From NCBI GenBank assembly GCA_963837325.1, contig CAWIMV010000001.1, forward strand, positions 2,480,001 to 2,544,000: DNA of 64,000 nucleotides, read 5' to 3'. This DNA comes from CAVQKZ01 sp963837325. GTDB lineage: Bacteria; Actinomycetota; Actinomycetes; Mycobacteriales; Jatrophihabitantaceae. Shown here piece after piece: positions 55,896 through 64,000 of this stretch. The position numbers were made by a program, and so were the translations under genes. Each line of letters begins with the position of its first letter. Within the stretch, counting starts at the first letter, position 1. Below the pieces are notes generated by a model. It saw only the letters and a program-made list of their open reading frames with translations. It made no database searches and was not told where the DNA came from.

Positions 55896-57497
55896 ATGAC
55901 CTCTACCGAGCTGCGCGACGCGGTCCAGGCCTGGATCGACGACGAAGTCGATCCAGCCGCCGCGGCCGAGCTGCAGGACCTGCTCGACCGGGATGCGGCA
56001 GCCGAACTGGCCGAGCGGTTCCGCGGTCCACTGACGTTCGGCACCGCCGGGTTGCGCGGACCGCTGCGAGCGGGGCCGAACGGGATGAACCGCGCGGTCG
56101 TACGGAGGGCCGCCGCGGGCGTGGCTGCCTGGCTCGCGGCCGGCGGCCACACCGGCGCGCCGGTCGTGGTCGGTTACGACGGACGGCACGGCTCGCGCGA
56201 GTTCGCGCAGGACTCGGCCGCCATCTTCGCCGCCGCCGGGTTCGACGCGCAGCTGCTCCCGCGATTGCTGCCCACGCCGCTGGTGGCATTCGCGGTGCAA
56301 CACCTCGGCGCCGCCGCGGGCGTCATGGTGACCGCGTCGCACAACCCGCCCGAGGACAACGGCTACAAGGTCTATGCCGCCGACGGCGCGCAGATCGCGC
56401 CGCCGACCGATACCGAGATCGAGGCCGCGATTCACGCCGTCGGCCCGGTCCGGGAGATCCGCCTTGACCCACAAGGGATTTCCGTCCTCGACGAGTCCAT
56501 CGTCGCCGCGTACGTCAGCGCGGTTGCCGGTCTGATCAGCCCCGGTCCGCGCGCGGCGCGCATCGTGCACACGGCGATGCACGGCGTCGGCACCGAGGTC
56601 GTTGGCGCCGTCTTCGCGGCGGCCGGGTTCGCGCCCCTCGTCGCCGTGCCGGAGCAGGAGCAGCCCGACGCCGACTTCCCAACGGTCGCGTTCCCGAACC
56701 CGGAGGAGCCCGGAGCGCTCGACCTGGCGGTCGAGCTCGCCCGTACCGAGCGGGCTGACGTGATCATCGCCAACGATCCCGACGCCGACCGGTGCGCCGT
56801 CGCCGTCCCCAGGGAACAGCCGGGCGGCGAGTGGCGAATGCTGCGCGGCGACGAGGTCGGCGTACTGCTGGCCGACGCGCTACTGGCCAAGGGCGTGCGC
56901 GGCACCTACGCGACCACCATCGTCTCCTCGACGATGCTGAGCGCGCTCGCCGAGCGGCACGGCGTCGGTTACGCCGAAACTCTCACCGGCTTCAAGTGGA
57001 TCTCGCGAGCGGCGCCCGACCTCGTGTTCGGGTACGAGGAGGCGCTGGGGTATGCGGTCGCCCCGGAGCTGGTGCGGGACAAGGACGGCATCAGCGCCGC
57101 CTTGCTCGTCGCCGAACTCGTGGCCGCCCTGAAGGCGAAGGGGTCGTCGCTGCTGCAGCGCCTCGACGAGTTGGCCCGGGAGTACGGCCGCTACGCCACC
57201 GACCAGGTCTCCGTCCGGGTCGACGACCTGTCGATCATCACCGACACGATGTCTCGGCTGCGGGCCGATCCACCGGCGACGCTGCTTGGCGAGCCGGTCA
57301 CCGTCACCGACCTGCAACCCGACGCCGATGTCGTCCGGCTGACCTGGCCGGATGGACGGGTGGTGGTCCGCCCCTCGGGAACGGAGCCGAAGCTCAAGGC
57401 CTATCTCGAGGTCGTCGTAGCCGACGGATCAGCGGATACGGCGGCCGAACGACTGGCCCGATTGCGCGAGCAGATCAGCAGTTCGCTCGGTCTCTAA
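55896..57497 (+). CDS. pmmB: Phosphomannomutase/phosphoglucomutase PmmB
   Basis: A 533-residue alpha-D-phosphohexomutase that interconverts hexose or pentose 1- and 6(5)-phosphates. The phosphoserine loop is VTASHNPPEDNGYKVY, the metal loop NDPDADRCAVAV, the sugar loop GFKWISRAAPDLVFGYEEALGY and the phosphate site RPSGTEPKLK. In this context it may act on ribose- or deoxyribose-1-phosphate released by PunA. Its TAA shares two bases with the TAG of the convergent L,D-transpeptidase gene. Confidence 0.93.
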   Translation: MTSTELRDAVQAWIDDEVDPAAAAELQDLLDRDAAAELAERFRGPLTFGTAGLRGPLRAGPNGMNRAVVRRAAAGVAAWLAAGGHTGAPVVVGYDGRHGSREFAQDSAAIFAAAGFDAQLLPRLLPTPLVAFAVQHLGAAAGVMVTASHNPPEDNGYKVYAADGAQIAPPTDTEIEAAIHAVGPVREIRLDPQGISVLDESIVAAYVSAVAGLISPGPRAARIVHTAMHGVGTEVVGAVFAAAGFAPLVAVPEQEQPDADFPTVAFPNPEEPGALDLAVELARTERADVIIANDPDADRCAVAVPREQPGGEWRMLRGDEVGVLLADALLAKGVRGTYATTIVSSTMLSALAERHGVGYAETLTGFKWISRAAPDLVFGYEEALGYAVAPELVRDKDGISAALLVAELVAALKAKGSSLLQRLDELAREYGRYATDQVSVRVDDLSIITDTMSRLRADPPATLLGEPVTVTDLQPDADVVRLTWPDGRVVVRPSGTEPKLKAYLEVVVADGSADTAAERLARLREQISSSLGL

Positions 57498-58633
57498 CGA
57501 GTCGGAACGGCGCCGCCCGTGAGCCACTGCGGCCACGGCACGTTCCAGTCGCCGTAGCCGGCACCAAGTGACATGCTCGGGCCGTTCGCGTTCGGGTACT
57601 TGACCACGTCGCCGATCTCGAGCCGGTCGTACAGGGTCTTGGCGTCCCCGGCGCTCAGGTTGGTGCAGCCGTTCGACGAGTCGAACTTCCCCAGGTTGCC
57701 AAGATTCCAGGGCGCGGCGTGCAGGTACTCCCCGCCGTAGGTCAATCGCTGCGTCCACTTGACGCCGCATTCGTGGTAACCCGGGCCCGACATGCAGATG
57801 CTGGCGCCTTTCTCCATGATCACCTTGACGCCGCGTGCCGTCGGGGTGTTGTTCGCCCCGAGCGACACCGGGTACGTGCCGACCGGCTTGCCGTCGCTGA
57901 CCAGGCTCAGGGTGTGCGTCGAGTCATCGACGGTGGCGATGTTCGCCGGGCCCGTGGTGAAGTCAAGGGTGAGACTGTCGTCGAAGGCCAAGCCCTTGCC
58001 CGCCGAGACGCCGTTGACCGGCAGGTTCATGCTGATCTTCGAATGGGCCGGCCAGTAGTTCTGCGGCCGGTAGTGCGCCTCGAGCGGATAGCCGGGCTGC
58101 GCGGCCGACGTCTCGAAGAACCAGGCCCCCGCCGCGGGTTGGCCGTTCACGGTGACCTCGGTCGCCTTCGCGAACGCGCTGCCGTCGGTGATCTTCTTCG
58201 ACAGGTAGGCGATGATCGGGATCCCGACCCCGAACTGGCTGCCGTCGCTGAACTTCAGCTTGACGTGGACCGGAGCGGCGGTCGGCGTGCTGACCGTGGA
58301 CTTCGGGGCCGGTTGCACGGGGGCGCCGGAACCCGAGGCGCCGGTGGACGCCGACGTGGCTGGTACCCCGGCGCCGTTGACCTGCCGGGTCGCCGACTGG
58401 CGAAAGGCGAACAGTCCGCCGACCACGGCAATGACGGCCGCCGCCGCCGCGAGCGGAGCCAGCCAGCCGAAGTGGCGCCGACCGGAACGGGCGCGGTGGC
58501 TGTGCCGAGTCCCGGTGGAGCGAGTGGGGTGGCCCGTGAACGGCGGCGCCGGCCGGTTCTCGGGAACTGCCGAGTACGCCCTCGCCGCGAACGCGTCGGC
58601 GAGGCGCCGCTCGACGCTGTCGTCGTGGTTCAT
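57494..58633 (-). CDS. Membrane-anchored L,D-transpeptidase encoded in the anti-sigma position
   Basis: A 379-residue protein with a 55-residue cytoplasmic N-terminus (NHDDSVERRLADAFAARAYSAVPENRP), one membrane helix (about 58-78), a Ser/Thr/Pro linker, an Ig-like domain (about 125-235) and a YkuD catalytic domain (240-360). The catalytic Cys is in DSSNGCTNLSAGDAK, with GEYLHAAPWN upstream. It forms 3-3 peptidoglycan cross-links. ATG 58633 overlaps the ECF sigma stop (ATGA), where an anti-sigma gene is usual. The N-terminal tail has no zinc motif. Confidence 0.88.
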   Translation of the reverse strand: MNHDDSVERRLADAFAARAYSAVPENRPAPPFTGHPTRSTGTRHSHRARSGRRHFGWLAPLAAAAAVIAVVGGLFAFRQSATRQVNGAGVPATSASTGASGSGAPVQPAPKSTVSTPTAAPVHVKLKFSDGSQFGVGIPIIAYLSKKITDGSAFAKATEVTVNGQPAAGAWFFETSAAQPGYPLEAHYRPQNYWPAHSKISMNLPVNGVSAGKGLAFDDSLTLDFTTGPANIATVDDSTHTLSLVSDGKPVGTYPVSLGANNTPTARGVKVIMEKGASICMSGPGYHECGVKWTQRLTYGGEYLHAAPWNLGNLGKFDSSNGCTNLSAGDAKTLYDRLEIGDVVKYPNANGPSMSLGAGYGDWNVPWPQWLTGGAVPTR

Positions 58634-59190
58634 GACCGGCCTCCAAGTACCTGCTGCAGCGAAGCCATGCCGCGGCTCGCTGCCGATTTCACCGACCCGG
58701 CGGAAATGCCGAGTGTTTGCGCGATCTCGCGCTCGGACAGGCCGGACCAGTACCGCAGAATCAGGACCTCCTGCTGGCGCTGCGGCAGGGCGTGCACGGC
58801 GGCCAACGTGGCCCGGTGCTCGTCTCGCAACAGCACGTCGTGGTCGGCGGCTGCGGTCGATTCCGGCTCGGCCACCTTGAGGTGTTTGCGAGCCACCTGT
58901 CGCCGGCGCAGTACCGACCGGGACAGATTGACGACCGACGCGCGCAGGTAGGCCAGCGCGGCCGAGGGGTCGCGCAGCGAGTCGACCTTCTTGTGCAACG
59001 AGATGAACGCGTCTTGGACGACGTCCTCAGCGCTGGACAGGTCATCGACCAGTAGCACCGCCAGGCGTACCAATGGTCGCCAGTGGGCCTCGTAAAGGGC
59101 CGGGACATCGACGCGGTCGACGGTAGCCGGGAAATCGGCCATCGGCCCGCGCACGTCCTTCCCTCGGGTGTCCGTCAATGCCGCTGTCAC
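58630..59190 (-). CDS. ECF sigma factor, SigE family, module 1
   Basis: A 186-residue ECF sigma factor. Region 2 is VPALYEAHWRPLVRLAVLLVDDLSSAEDVVQDAFISLHKKV, and region 4 is LPQRQQEVLILRYWSGLSEREIAQTLGISAGSVKSAASRG. It belongs to the actinobacterial SigE-family ECFs that often precede single-pass membrane proteins. GTG 59190 is used, and ATG 59142, with GGAAGGA upstream, is an alternative start. It should control the coupled transpeptidase gene and hence a cell-wall response. Confidence 0.9.
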   Translation of the reverse strand: MTAALTDTRGKDVRGPMADFPATVDRVDVPALYEAHWRPLVRLAVLLVDDLSSAEDVVQDAFISLHKKVDSLRDPSAALAYLRASVVNLSRSVLRRRQVARKHLKVAEPESTAAADHDVLLRDEHRATLAAVHALPQRQQEVLILRYWSGLSEREIAQTLGISAGSVKSAASRGMASLQQVLGGRS

Positions 59191-59282
59191 CTCAAGTAGT
59201 CGCGCAACCGGCCCCCGAGGTTGCTAACAGCGTCCCGACATTCCATCACACTGCTGGCGGTGTGTGCGGCGCAGCGGGCGGC

Positions 59283-59933
59283 TCAACCCTTCCAGGCAGC
59301 CGTCACTGCGACCTCGGTCAGCCGCCCGGTGGCCGCCGTGCCGTACTTGACTTTCCACACCGCCCCGCTGGTGTCCAGTCCACCGGCGGCCTTGCCGTCG
59401 GGGCACAGCAGGTTGAGCAGCACGGCTCCGACGTTCTGCACGGTGCCGGTGGCGGCGATACAGCGCGCGCCGTTCGCCAACTGCAGCGCCCATGGATTGG
59501 CGGCGTGGCCCCGCGAAGTGGTCTCGGGAAGGGGGTGGGTCAGTGTCACCACCCGCGCTGCCAACCACGGCGCGGTGACGCATGCGACCGTGCCGGGGCG
59601 GTCCCGGTGCTGCGGGGCGAAGCACGGGTCGGCGATCTCGTTGCCGACCAGGCAGCGGTAAGCGTTCGCGACCGGCACCACGATCGAGCCGGTCCAGCAG
59701 TGTCCGGTGGCGTGTGCGGCCACGGGGACGGTGAGCGTGCCGGCGGCCGAGTACGGCGTGAATGTCGTGACGACCGTGGCGCGCCCGGCTGCCGCGGTGG
59801 CCGAACCGGCCGGGCTGGAGTGCGGCGAGGATGAATGGCGGCCGGCGGCCGAGGACTTCCCGCAACCGGAGACCGTGGCGCTTAGCAGCGCAACCAGGCC
59901 GCAGGCAGCAACGACCCGCAGCACTGTCCTCAT
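59283..59933 (-). CDS. Secreted lipoprotein, function unknown
   Basis: A 216-residue lipoprotein. The signal peptide RTVLRVVAACGLVALLSA is followed by a lipobox ending VSGC. The mature protein has six further cysteines (GHCW, RCLV, DPCF, ACVT, RCIA, LLCP), which fits an oxidised extracytoplasmic domain. No family was recognised. ATG 59933 has GGGGGAG upstream. It lies between the two ECF modules in the same orientation and might belong to either regulon. Confidence 0.78.
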   Translation of the reverse strand: MRTVLRVVAACGLVALLSATVSGCGKSSAAGRHSSSPHSSPAGSATAAAGRATVVTTFTPYSAAGTLTVPVAAHATGHCWTGSIVVPVANAYRCLVGNEIADPCFAPQHRDRPGTVACVTAPWLAARVVTLTHPLPETTSRGHAANPWALQLANGARCIAATGTVQNVGAVLLNLLCPDGKAAGGLDTSGAVWKVKYGTAATGRLTEVAVTAAWKG

Positions 59934-60059
59934 CGCGACTCCCCCAAGCCCGCGCATCACTCCTGACTACAAGACGTCCGGAACGCGAAATTCGTTGCCG
60001 TTTCCGGGCGGGTCGCGATAACGATCTGGTTACTGGGCCCCGTCAGGGCCGGATGGCCG

Positions 60060-61052
60060 TCAGGTGTGCGTGCCTTGAATCGCGAACCGCTCGTGCTGGG
60101 CGATGTGACCGCCGGTCGACGCGACGATCGTGAGCACGCCGCGGTTCGGGAACGACACGCTCAGCTGCCAGGCGGCGTGCTCACCGCCGGCCGGAATGCT
60201 GACGCCGGCGCCGGCGGCGCTGTTCCCAGGCGCTGTCAGCACCGACACGCTGATGTTCTCGTCGACACCCGTGATGTGTCCGCCCACCGTCATCGGTGAG
60301 CTGACCTGCGAGGCGTAAGCGGGCCGTTCGAGCGAGAAGTCGGTGTCGTCGCTGCCGACAACCTCCCAGCCGGCGTCCGGTTCGCCCGTCGACTGGCTGT
60401 AGCGGATGAGGTGTAGCACGGCGGCCGTGTGAGGACGTCCGTTCGGCGCCCGGTAGCCAACACCGACATGCGCCCCCTGAGCGTCGAACTTCGTGCTGGT
60501 CACCATCGTGATGTCGGTGAAACCGAGGTAGTTCCGGGTGAACAGCAGCGCGGTCTGCCCGGCGTCGCGATGCCAGGGTTGCGTTCCGGCTTTCGCGTAC
60601 GCGGCCCGCCAGGCCTCGGCCGCCGCGTAGCTGACGAACGGCCAGAGCGGCTCGTAGACGGCTCGGGCCGCGCACGTCAGCGGCGGCTCGCACGGTCTTC
60701 CGGTGTGCCGGGTAGCCGTAGGCCCGGGCGTCGACGAATGCGTCGGTGGGCTGGTCGGCGCAGCGGTAGACCGAGTCGCAGGCGTGCTGGTCGACAGGCT
60801 CGGCACCGCGGTCTGCCCCGGTCGGACGTCGTGCCCCGCATCGGGTTGGCTCACCAGCGCGGCCGTGCCGATCGCGACTGCGACCACAGCGGCGGCTGCG
60901 AGCAGCGGCGCCACCCAGCGGGCCCGACGACGTGGACCGCCTGAGCCGGCCGCCGTGGGTGCCGCCTCCGGGCGAAGACTTTGCTCGGTGATCGCGTCAC
61001 CGGCGGCGGTGAGCGCCGCGCGGATCCGTTCCTCGACCGTGTTCTCGTTCAT
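60060..61052 (-). CDS. Single-pass membrane protein coupled to ECF sigma, Gmad2-like C-terminal domain
   Basis: A 330-residue protein laid out like the neighbouring transpeptidase: cytoplasmic N-terminus (NENTVEERIRAALTAAGDAITEQ), one membrane helix (about 46-67), Ser/Thr/Pro linker, then an extracytoplasmic part. The last 95 residues (SPMTVGGHITGVDENISVSVL and WQLSVSFPN..GVLTIVASTGG) resemble the immunoglobulin-like Gmad2 domain. The N-terminus could bind the sigma factor. ATG 61052 overlaps the sigma stop (ATGA). Confidence 0.82.
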   Translation of the reverse strand: MNENTVEERIRAALTAAGDAITEQSLRPEAAPTAAGSGGPRRRARWVAPLLAAAAVVAVAIGTAALVSQPDAGHDVRPGQTAVPSLSTSTPATRSTAAPTSPPTHSSTPGPTATRHTGRPCEPPLTCAARAVYEPLWPFVSYAAAEAWRAAYAKAGTQPWHRDAGQTALLFTRNYLGFTDITMVTSTKFDAQGAHVGVGYRAPNGRPHTAAVLHLIRYSQSTGEPDAGWEVVGSDDTDFSLERPAYASQVSSPMTVGGHITGVDENISVSVLTAPGNSAAGAGVSIPAGGEHAAWQLSVSFPNRGVLTIVASTGGHIAQHERFAIQGTHT

Positions 61053-61609
61053 CGTTGACCTCCGAGCCTCGCCGCGATGGCGTCGCGACCGCGCGATGCG
61101 CTCGACTTGACGGCGCCAAGTGAAATGCCGAGCGTCGCCGCGACCTGCGCCTCGGACAGTTCGGCCCAGTAGCGCAGGACGATGACCTCACGCTGGCGTG
61201 TGGGCAGCAGGTGCAGCGCGGCCAGCACCTCGCGGTGTTCCTCGGCGAGAAGCAGGTCGCTGTCGGCCGCTTCGGCGATCAGCGTGCTCGCGGCCGGCGG
61301 TGGATTGCGGCGGACGGTCCGTCGTCGGCGCAACGCGGAACGCGACCCGTTCACCACCGATGCCCGCAGGTAGCCGAGGGCCGCTTCGTCGGTGGACAGT
61401 GCTGTCCAGCGTCGGTGCAGCGCCGCGAACGCGTCCTGCACGACGTCCTCGGCCGTCTCGCGGTCGTCGACGAGCAGCGTGGCCAACCGCACCATCGTCA
61501 GGCGATGGGCCCGGAAGAGCTCCTCGATCCGCCGGTCGGCGTCGAAGGACTCGTGCGGCGCCGCCGGTCGCGCCAGCGACCACCTCGGTCCTGCCATCGC
61601 TGTCCCCAT
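61049..61609 (-). CDS. ECF sigma factor, SigE family, module 2
   Basis: A 186-residue ECF sigma factor, a paralogue of the one at 58630. Region 2 is IEELFRAHRLTMVRLATLLVDDRETAEDVVQDAFAALHRRW. Region 4 is LPTRQREVIVLRYWAELSEAQVAATLGISLGAVKSSASRG. The start may be ATG 61609 or ATG 61597. It is coupled to a membrane protein of the same topology as in module 1, so the pair seems to be a duplicated and diversified module. Confidence 0.9.
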   Translation of the reverse strand: MGTAMAGPRWSLARPAAPHESFDADRRIEELFRAHRLTMVRLATLLVDDRETAEDVVQDAFAALHRRWTALSTDEAALGYLRASVVNGSRSALRRRRTVRRNPPPAASTLIAEAADSDLLLAEEHREVLAALHLLPTRQREVIVLRYWAELSEAQVAATLGISLGAVKSSASRGRDAIAARLGGQR

Positions 61610-61735
61610 CGGGCCACCATCCAGTGCCGACCAGTAGACCGCGGATTTCGCGGTTGTACTGGCATAGACGCCTGACCCGCACGATGGTTGCCACCTGGCC
61701 GCATCGGCCCTTCGGGCAAAACGGGCAGTGGTGTC

Positions 61736-62359
61736 CTAGCGCGGTCCGAACTGCCGGTCGCCGGCGTCGCCGAGGCCCGGGACGATGTAGGCGCTGTCGT
61801 TAAGACGTTCGTCGATCGCGGCCGTGAACACCCGCACCGGCAGCCCGCTTGCCTCGATCCGGGCCAGGCCTTCCGGGGCGGCGAGTGCGCAGACCACGGT
61901 GAGATCCGAGGCGCCGCGCGCCGACAGCAGGTTCAGGCAGTGCAACAGCGAACCGCCGGTCGCCAGCATCGGGTCGAGCACGATGACCGCGCGTCCGGCC
62001 AGTGATTCCGGCAACGACGCCATGTACGGCGTCGGCTCGTGGGTCTGCTCGTCGCGGGCCAGCCCGACGAATCCCATCTGCGATTCCGGCAGCAGGTTGA
62101 ACGCGGCCTCGGCCATGCCCAGTCCGGCCCGCAGTACCGGCACAAGCAGCGGCGGGGCGGCGATGGCCGTGCCGGTGGTGGGCGCGACCGGCGTCGTGAT
62201 CGGAGCCGGCGTGGTGGGCAGCGAACGGGTCGCCTCGTAGACGAGCAGCGTGGCCAGTTCGCGCAGCGCCGCCCGGAACTCGGCGTTGCTGCTGCGCTCG
62301 TCCCGCATCACCGTCAACCGGGCTTGGACGATCGGGTGCTCGACGACGACGGTGTCCAC
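61736..62359 (-). CDS. upp: Uracil phosphoribosyltransferase
   Basis: A 207-residue enzyme that makes UMP from uracil and PRPP. VPVLRAGLGMAEAAFNLLPES and the PRPP loop VIVLDPMLATGGSLLHCLNLL are diagnostic. The C-terminal uracil site YIVPGLGDAGDRQFG is present. GTG 62359 gives the normal length (VDTVVVEHPIVQARLTVMRD). It is divergent from deoC and completes a nucleoside salvage group with punA, pmmB and deoC. Confidence 0.95.
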   Translation of the reverse strand: MDTVVVEHPIVQARLTVMRDERSSNAEFRAALRELATLLVYEATRSLPTTPAPITTPVAPTTGTAIAAPPLLVPVLRAGLGMAEAAFNLLPESQMGFVGLARDEQTHEPTPYMASLPESLAGRAVIVLDPMLATGGSLLHCLNLLSARGASDLTVVCALAAPEGLARIEASGLPVRVFTAAIDERLNDSAYIVPGLGDAGDRQFGPR

Positions 62360-62463
62360 GACAGCGCACCCTATGCGACCGCCCGTCATGTGGTCACGGT
62401 CCCCGTTGTCATTGGCCTGGATTCGCGAACCGCCCGCTTCGGACCGGGCGCTCCTAGACTGGT

Positions 62464-63417
62464 GTGGTGACGACCCTGGAGCGCCCCGACCTGCGCGACG
62501 TGACGCGCGACGACGCGTCGCTGCGTCGCTTCCTGCACGGCCTGCCCGGCGTCGACCAGGTGGGCGCCGAGGGCCGCGCCGCGGGCTTGGCCACCCGCAG
62601 CATCAAGACCACCGCGAAGGCGTGGGCCATCGACACCGCCATCTCGATGGTCGACCTGACCACGCTCGAAGGGGCCGACACCCCAGGCAAGGTCCGCTCG
62701 CTGTGCGCCAAGGCGGCCCGCCCCGACCCGTCCGACAGCACCGTCCCGGCCGTCGCCGCCGTGTGTGTGTACCCCGACCTGGTCGAGACCGCCGTTGCCG
62801 CGCTGCGCGGCACTCCGGTCGGGGTGGCCAGTGTGGCGACGGCGTTCCCGTCCGGGCGAGCGTCGCTCGACACCAAACTGCACGACGTGCGCGACGCGGT
62901 GGCGGCCGGCGCGACCGAGATCGACATGGTCATCGACCGCGGCGCGTTCCTGGCCGGGCACTACCTGCAGGTCTTCGACGAGATCGTGGCGACGAAGGCA
63001 GCGTGTGGTGGCGCACATCTGAAGGTCATCCTCGAGACCGGCGAACTGGCCACCCTCGACAACGCCCGGCGCGCGTCCTGGTTGGCCCTGCTGGCCGGCG
63101 GTGACTTCATCAAGACATCCACCGGGAAGGTGACTCCCGCCGCGACTCCCCCGGTGGCGCTGGTGATGCTCGAGGCCGTCCGCGACTTCCACGCGGTGAC
63201 CGGCGACCGGCGCGGCGTGAAGCTGGCCGGCGGTATTCGGGCATCCAAGGAAGCCGTGCGCTACCTGGTGATGGTGAATGAAGTGGCGGGCGAGGAATGG
63301 CTGACGCCGGAGTTGTTCCGACTCGGCGCATCCAGCCTGCTGAACGATTTGTTGCTGCAGCGGCACAAGCTCGCCACCGGAAACTACGACGGCCCTGACT
63401 ATGTGACGGTGGACTGA
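62464..63417 (+). CDS. deoC: Deoxyribose-phosphate aldolase
   Basis: A 317-residue class I aldolase that cleaves 2-deoxyribose-5-phosphate to glyceraldehyde-3-phosphate and acetaldehyde. The Schiff-base lysine is in GGDFIKTSTGKVTPAAT. EIDMVIDRGAFLAG and GVKLAGGIRASKEAVRYL are conserved. It is longer than the E. coli type because of an N-terminal extension and a C-terminal tail, as in other actinobacteria. GTG 62464 or 62467 starts it. The acetaldehyde product fits the aldehyde dehydrogenase encoded next. Confidence 0.93.
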   Translation: MVTTLERPDLRDVTRDDASLRRFLHGLPGVDQVGAEGRAAGLATRSIKTTAKAWAIDTAISMVDLTTLEGADTPGKVRSLCAKAARPDPSDSTVPAVAAVCVYPDLVETAVAALRGTPVGVASVATAFPSGRASLDTKLHDVRDAVAAGATEIDMVIDRGAFLAGHYLQVFDEIVATKAACGGAHLKVILETGELATLDNARRASWLALLAGGDFIKTSTGKVTPAATPPVALVMLEAVRDFHAVTGDRRGVKLAGGIRASKEAVRYLVMVNEVAGEEWLTPELFRLGASSLLNDLLLQRHKLATGNYDGPDYVTVD

Positions 63418-64000
63418 TGGCCACGTTCGAGTACGCCCCGGCGCCGGAGTCGCGCGACATCGCCCGGCTCAAGCCGAGTTACCAGATCTTCGTCGACGGC
63501 CAGTTCCGCGACGGCTCCGGCGAGGCGATCAAGACGATCAACCCGGCCGACGAGCAGCCACTGGCCGAGGTGGCCGAAGCCGGCCCGTCCGACGTGATCG
63601 ACGCCGTGGCCGCCGCCCGCCGCGCGTTCGACGGTCCGTGGGGATCGATGCCGGGCAAGGAGCGCGGCAAGTACCTGTTCCGCATCGCCCGCGCCATCCA
63701 GGAGCGCGGCCGCGAGTTGGCCGTCCTGGAATCGCTCGACAACGGCAAGCCGATCCGCGAGTCGCGCGACGTCGACGTTCCGGTCGCCGCGGCGCACTTC
63801 TTCTATCACGCGGGCTGGGCCGACAAGCTCGGTTACGCGGGCTTCGGTCCCGACCCCCGCCCGATCGGCGTGGCCGGCCAGATCATCCCGTGGAACTTCC
63901 CGCTGCTGATGGCGGCCTGGAAGATCGCGCCTGCACTGGCGTGCGGCAACACCGTGATTCTCAAGCCGGCGGAGACCACTCCGCTGTCGGCGCTGGTGCT
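63417..64000 (+). CDS. Aldehyde dehydrogenase, N-terminal part (runs off the window)
   Basis: The first 194 residues of an NAD-dependent aldehyde dehydrogenase: YQIFVDGQFRDG, TINPADEQPLAEVAEAG, LESLDNGKPIRESRDVDVP and the coenzyme segment IIPWNFPLLMAAWKIAPALACGNTVILKPAE. The catalytic Cys and Glu lie beyond the window end. ATG 63417 overlaps the deoC stop (TGATG), so it probably oxidises the acetaldehyde released by DeoC. The same pair is common in actinobacteria. Confidence 0.93.
   Translation, partial: MATFEYAPAPESRDIARLKPSYQIFVDGQFRDGSGEAIKTINPADEQPLAEVAEAGPSDVIDAVAAARRAFDGPWGSMPGKERGKYLFRIARAIQERGRELAVLESLDNGKPIRESRDVDVPVAAAHFFYHAGWADKLGYAGFGPDPRPIGVAGQIIPWNFPLLMAAWKIAPALACGNTVILKPAETTPLSALV

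Noticed and set aside
58630..61609. The proteins after the two ECF sigma genes as classical zinc-binding anti-sigma factors
   Set aside because: Neither N-terminus has the H-x3-C-x2-C motif. They were annotated by their extracytoplasmic domains, with sigma binding left as a hypothesis.

Overview
This is a high-GC actinobacterial chromosome segment. The evidence is the GTG/ATG starts with ATGA and GTGA overlaps, the acyl-CoA carboxylase epsilon subunits, a DnaE2 mutasome polymerase behind a mycobacterial-type SOS box, and a gene order (PH-domain protein, birA, accD5, accE, maf, accA3, lpdA, GGCT-like, M20 amidohydrolase, purine phosphorylase, pmmB, upp) that matches, from memory, the Mycobacterium tuberculosis Rv3278c-Rv3309c neighbourhood. 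The type IV pilus operon and many ECF modules suggest a free-living soil actinobacterium of the Frankia/Jatrophihabitans/Nakamurella kind rather than a mycobacterium. This placement is an inference. I see no tRNA, rRNA, CRISPR array, prophage or transposase.

Layout. 1-4.5 kb: a truncated GNAT gene, an ECF42-type sigma factor with its DGPF (YCII) partner, a divergent alpha/beta hydrolase that has lost its catalytic Ser and His, a TetR/membrane-protein pair with twin operators, and an ACT-domain protein. 4.5-11.3 kb: an SOS region. A truncated copy of the dnaE2 promoter and start lies 1.2 kb upstream of the intact dnaE2, which is followed by an overlapping radical-SAM gene. A frameshifted AbiEi/DUF559-like gene then sits between two identical 49-bp hairpin repeats. 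11.4-26.1 kb: a CBS-domain protein and a type IVa pilus operon (pilB-pilT-pilC-pilA-pilM-pilN-pilO) that continues into three minor-pilin-like genes. One of these is a 1476-residue pilin carrying about 12 Ig-like domains, and another is a pilin-like protein carrying a ricin-type lectin domain. This pilus-tip set is the most novel-looking system in the window.

26.2-48.7 kb: the conserved acyl-CoA carboxylase neighbourhood, interrupted by accessory modules. These are an MFS exporter with a MarR regulator, MTA phosphorylase, an acyl-CoA dehydrogenase, a secreted beta-helix protein, an Lrp/APC-permease pair, a MerR-controlled acyl-CoA dehydrogenase-carboxylase-epsilon operon and a secreted GH16 enzyme. 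48.7-49.2 kb is a noncoding stretch with five phased DnaA-box-like 9-mers, three perfect short hairpins (two with GNRA loops) and a strong terminator-like hairpin. It may encode a stand-alone RNA. 49.2-54.2 kb holds mutA-mutB-meaB, which with accD5/accA3/accE forms the propionyl-CoA to succinyl-CoA route.

54.2-64 kb: a DksA/TraR zinc-finger protein and nucleotide/sugar salvage genes (punA, pmmB, upp, deoC, start of an aldehyde dehydrogenase). Between pmmB and upp lie two paralogous ECF sigma modules, each translationally coupled to a single-pass membrane protein. In one the partner is an L,D-transpeptidase occupying the place where an anti-sigma factor is normally encoded.
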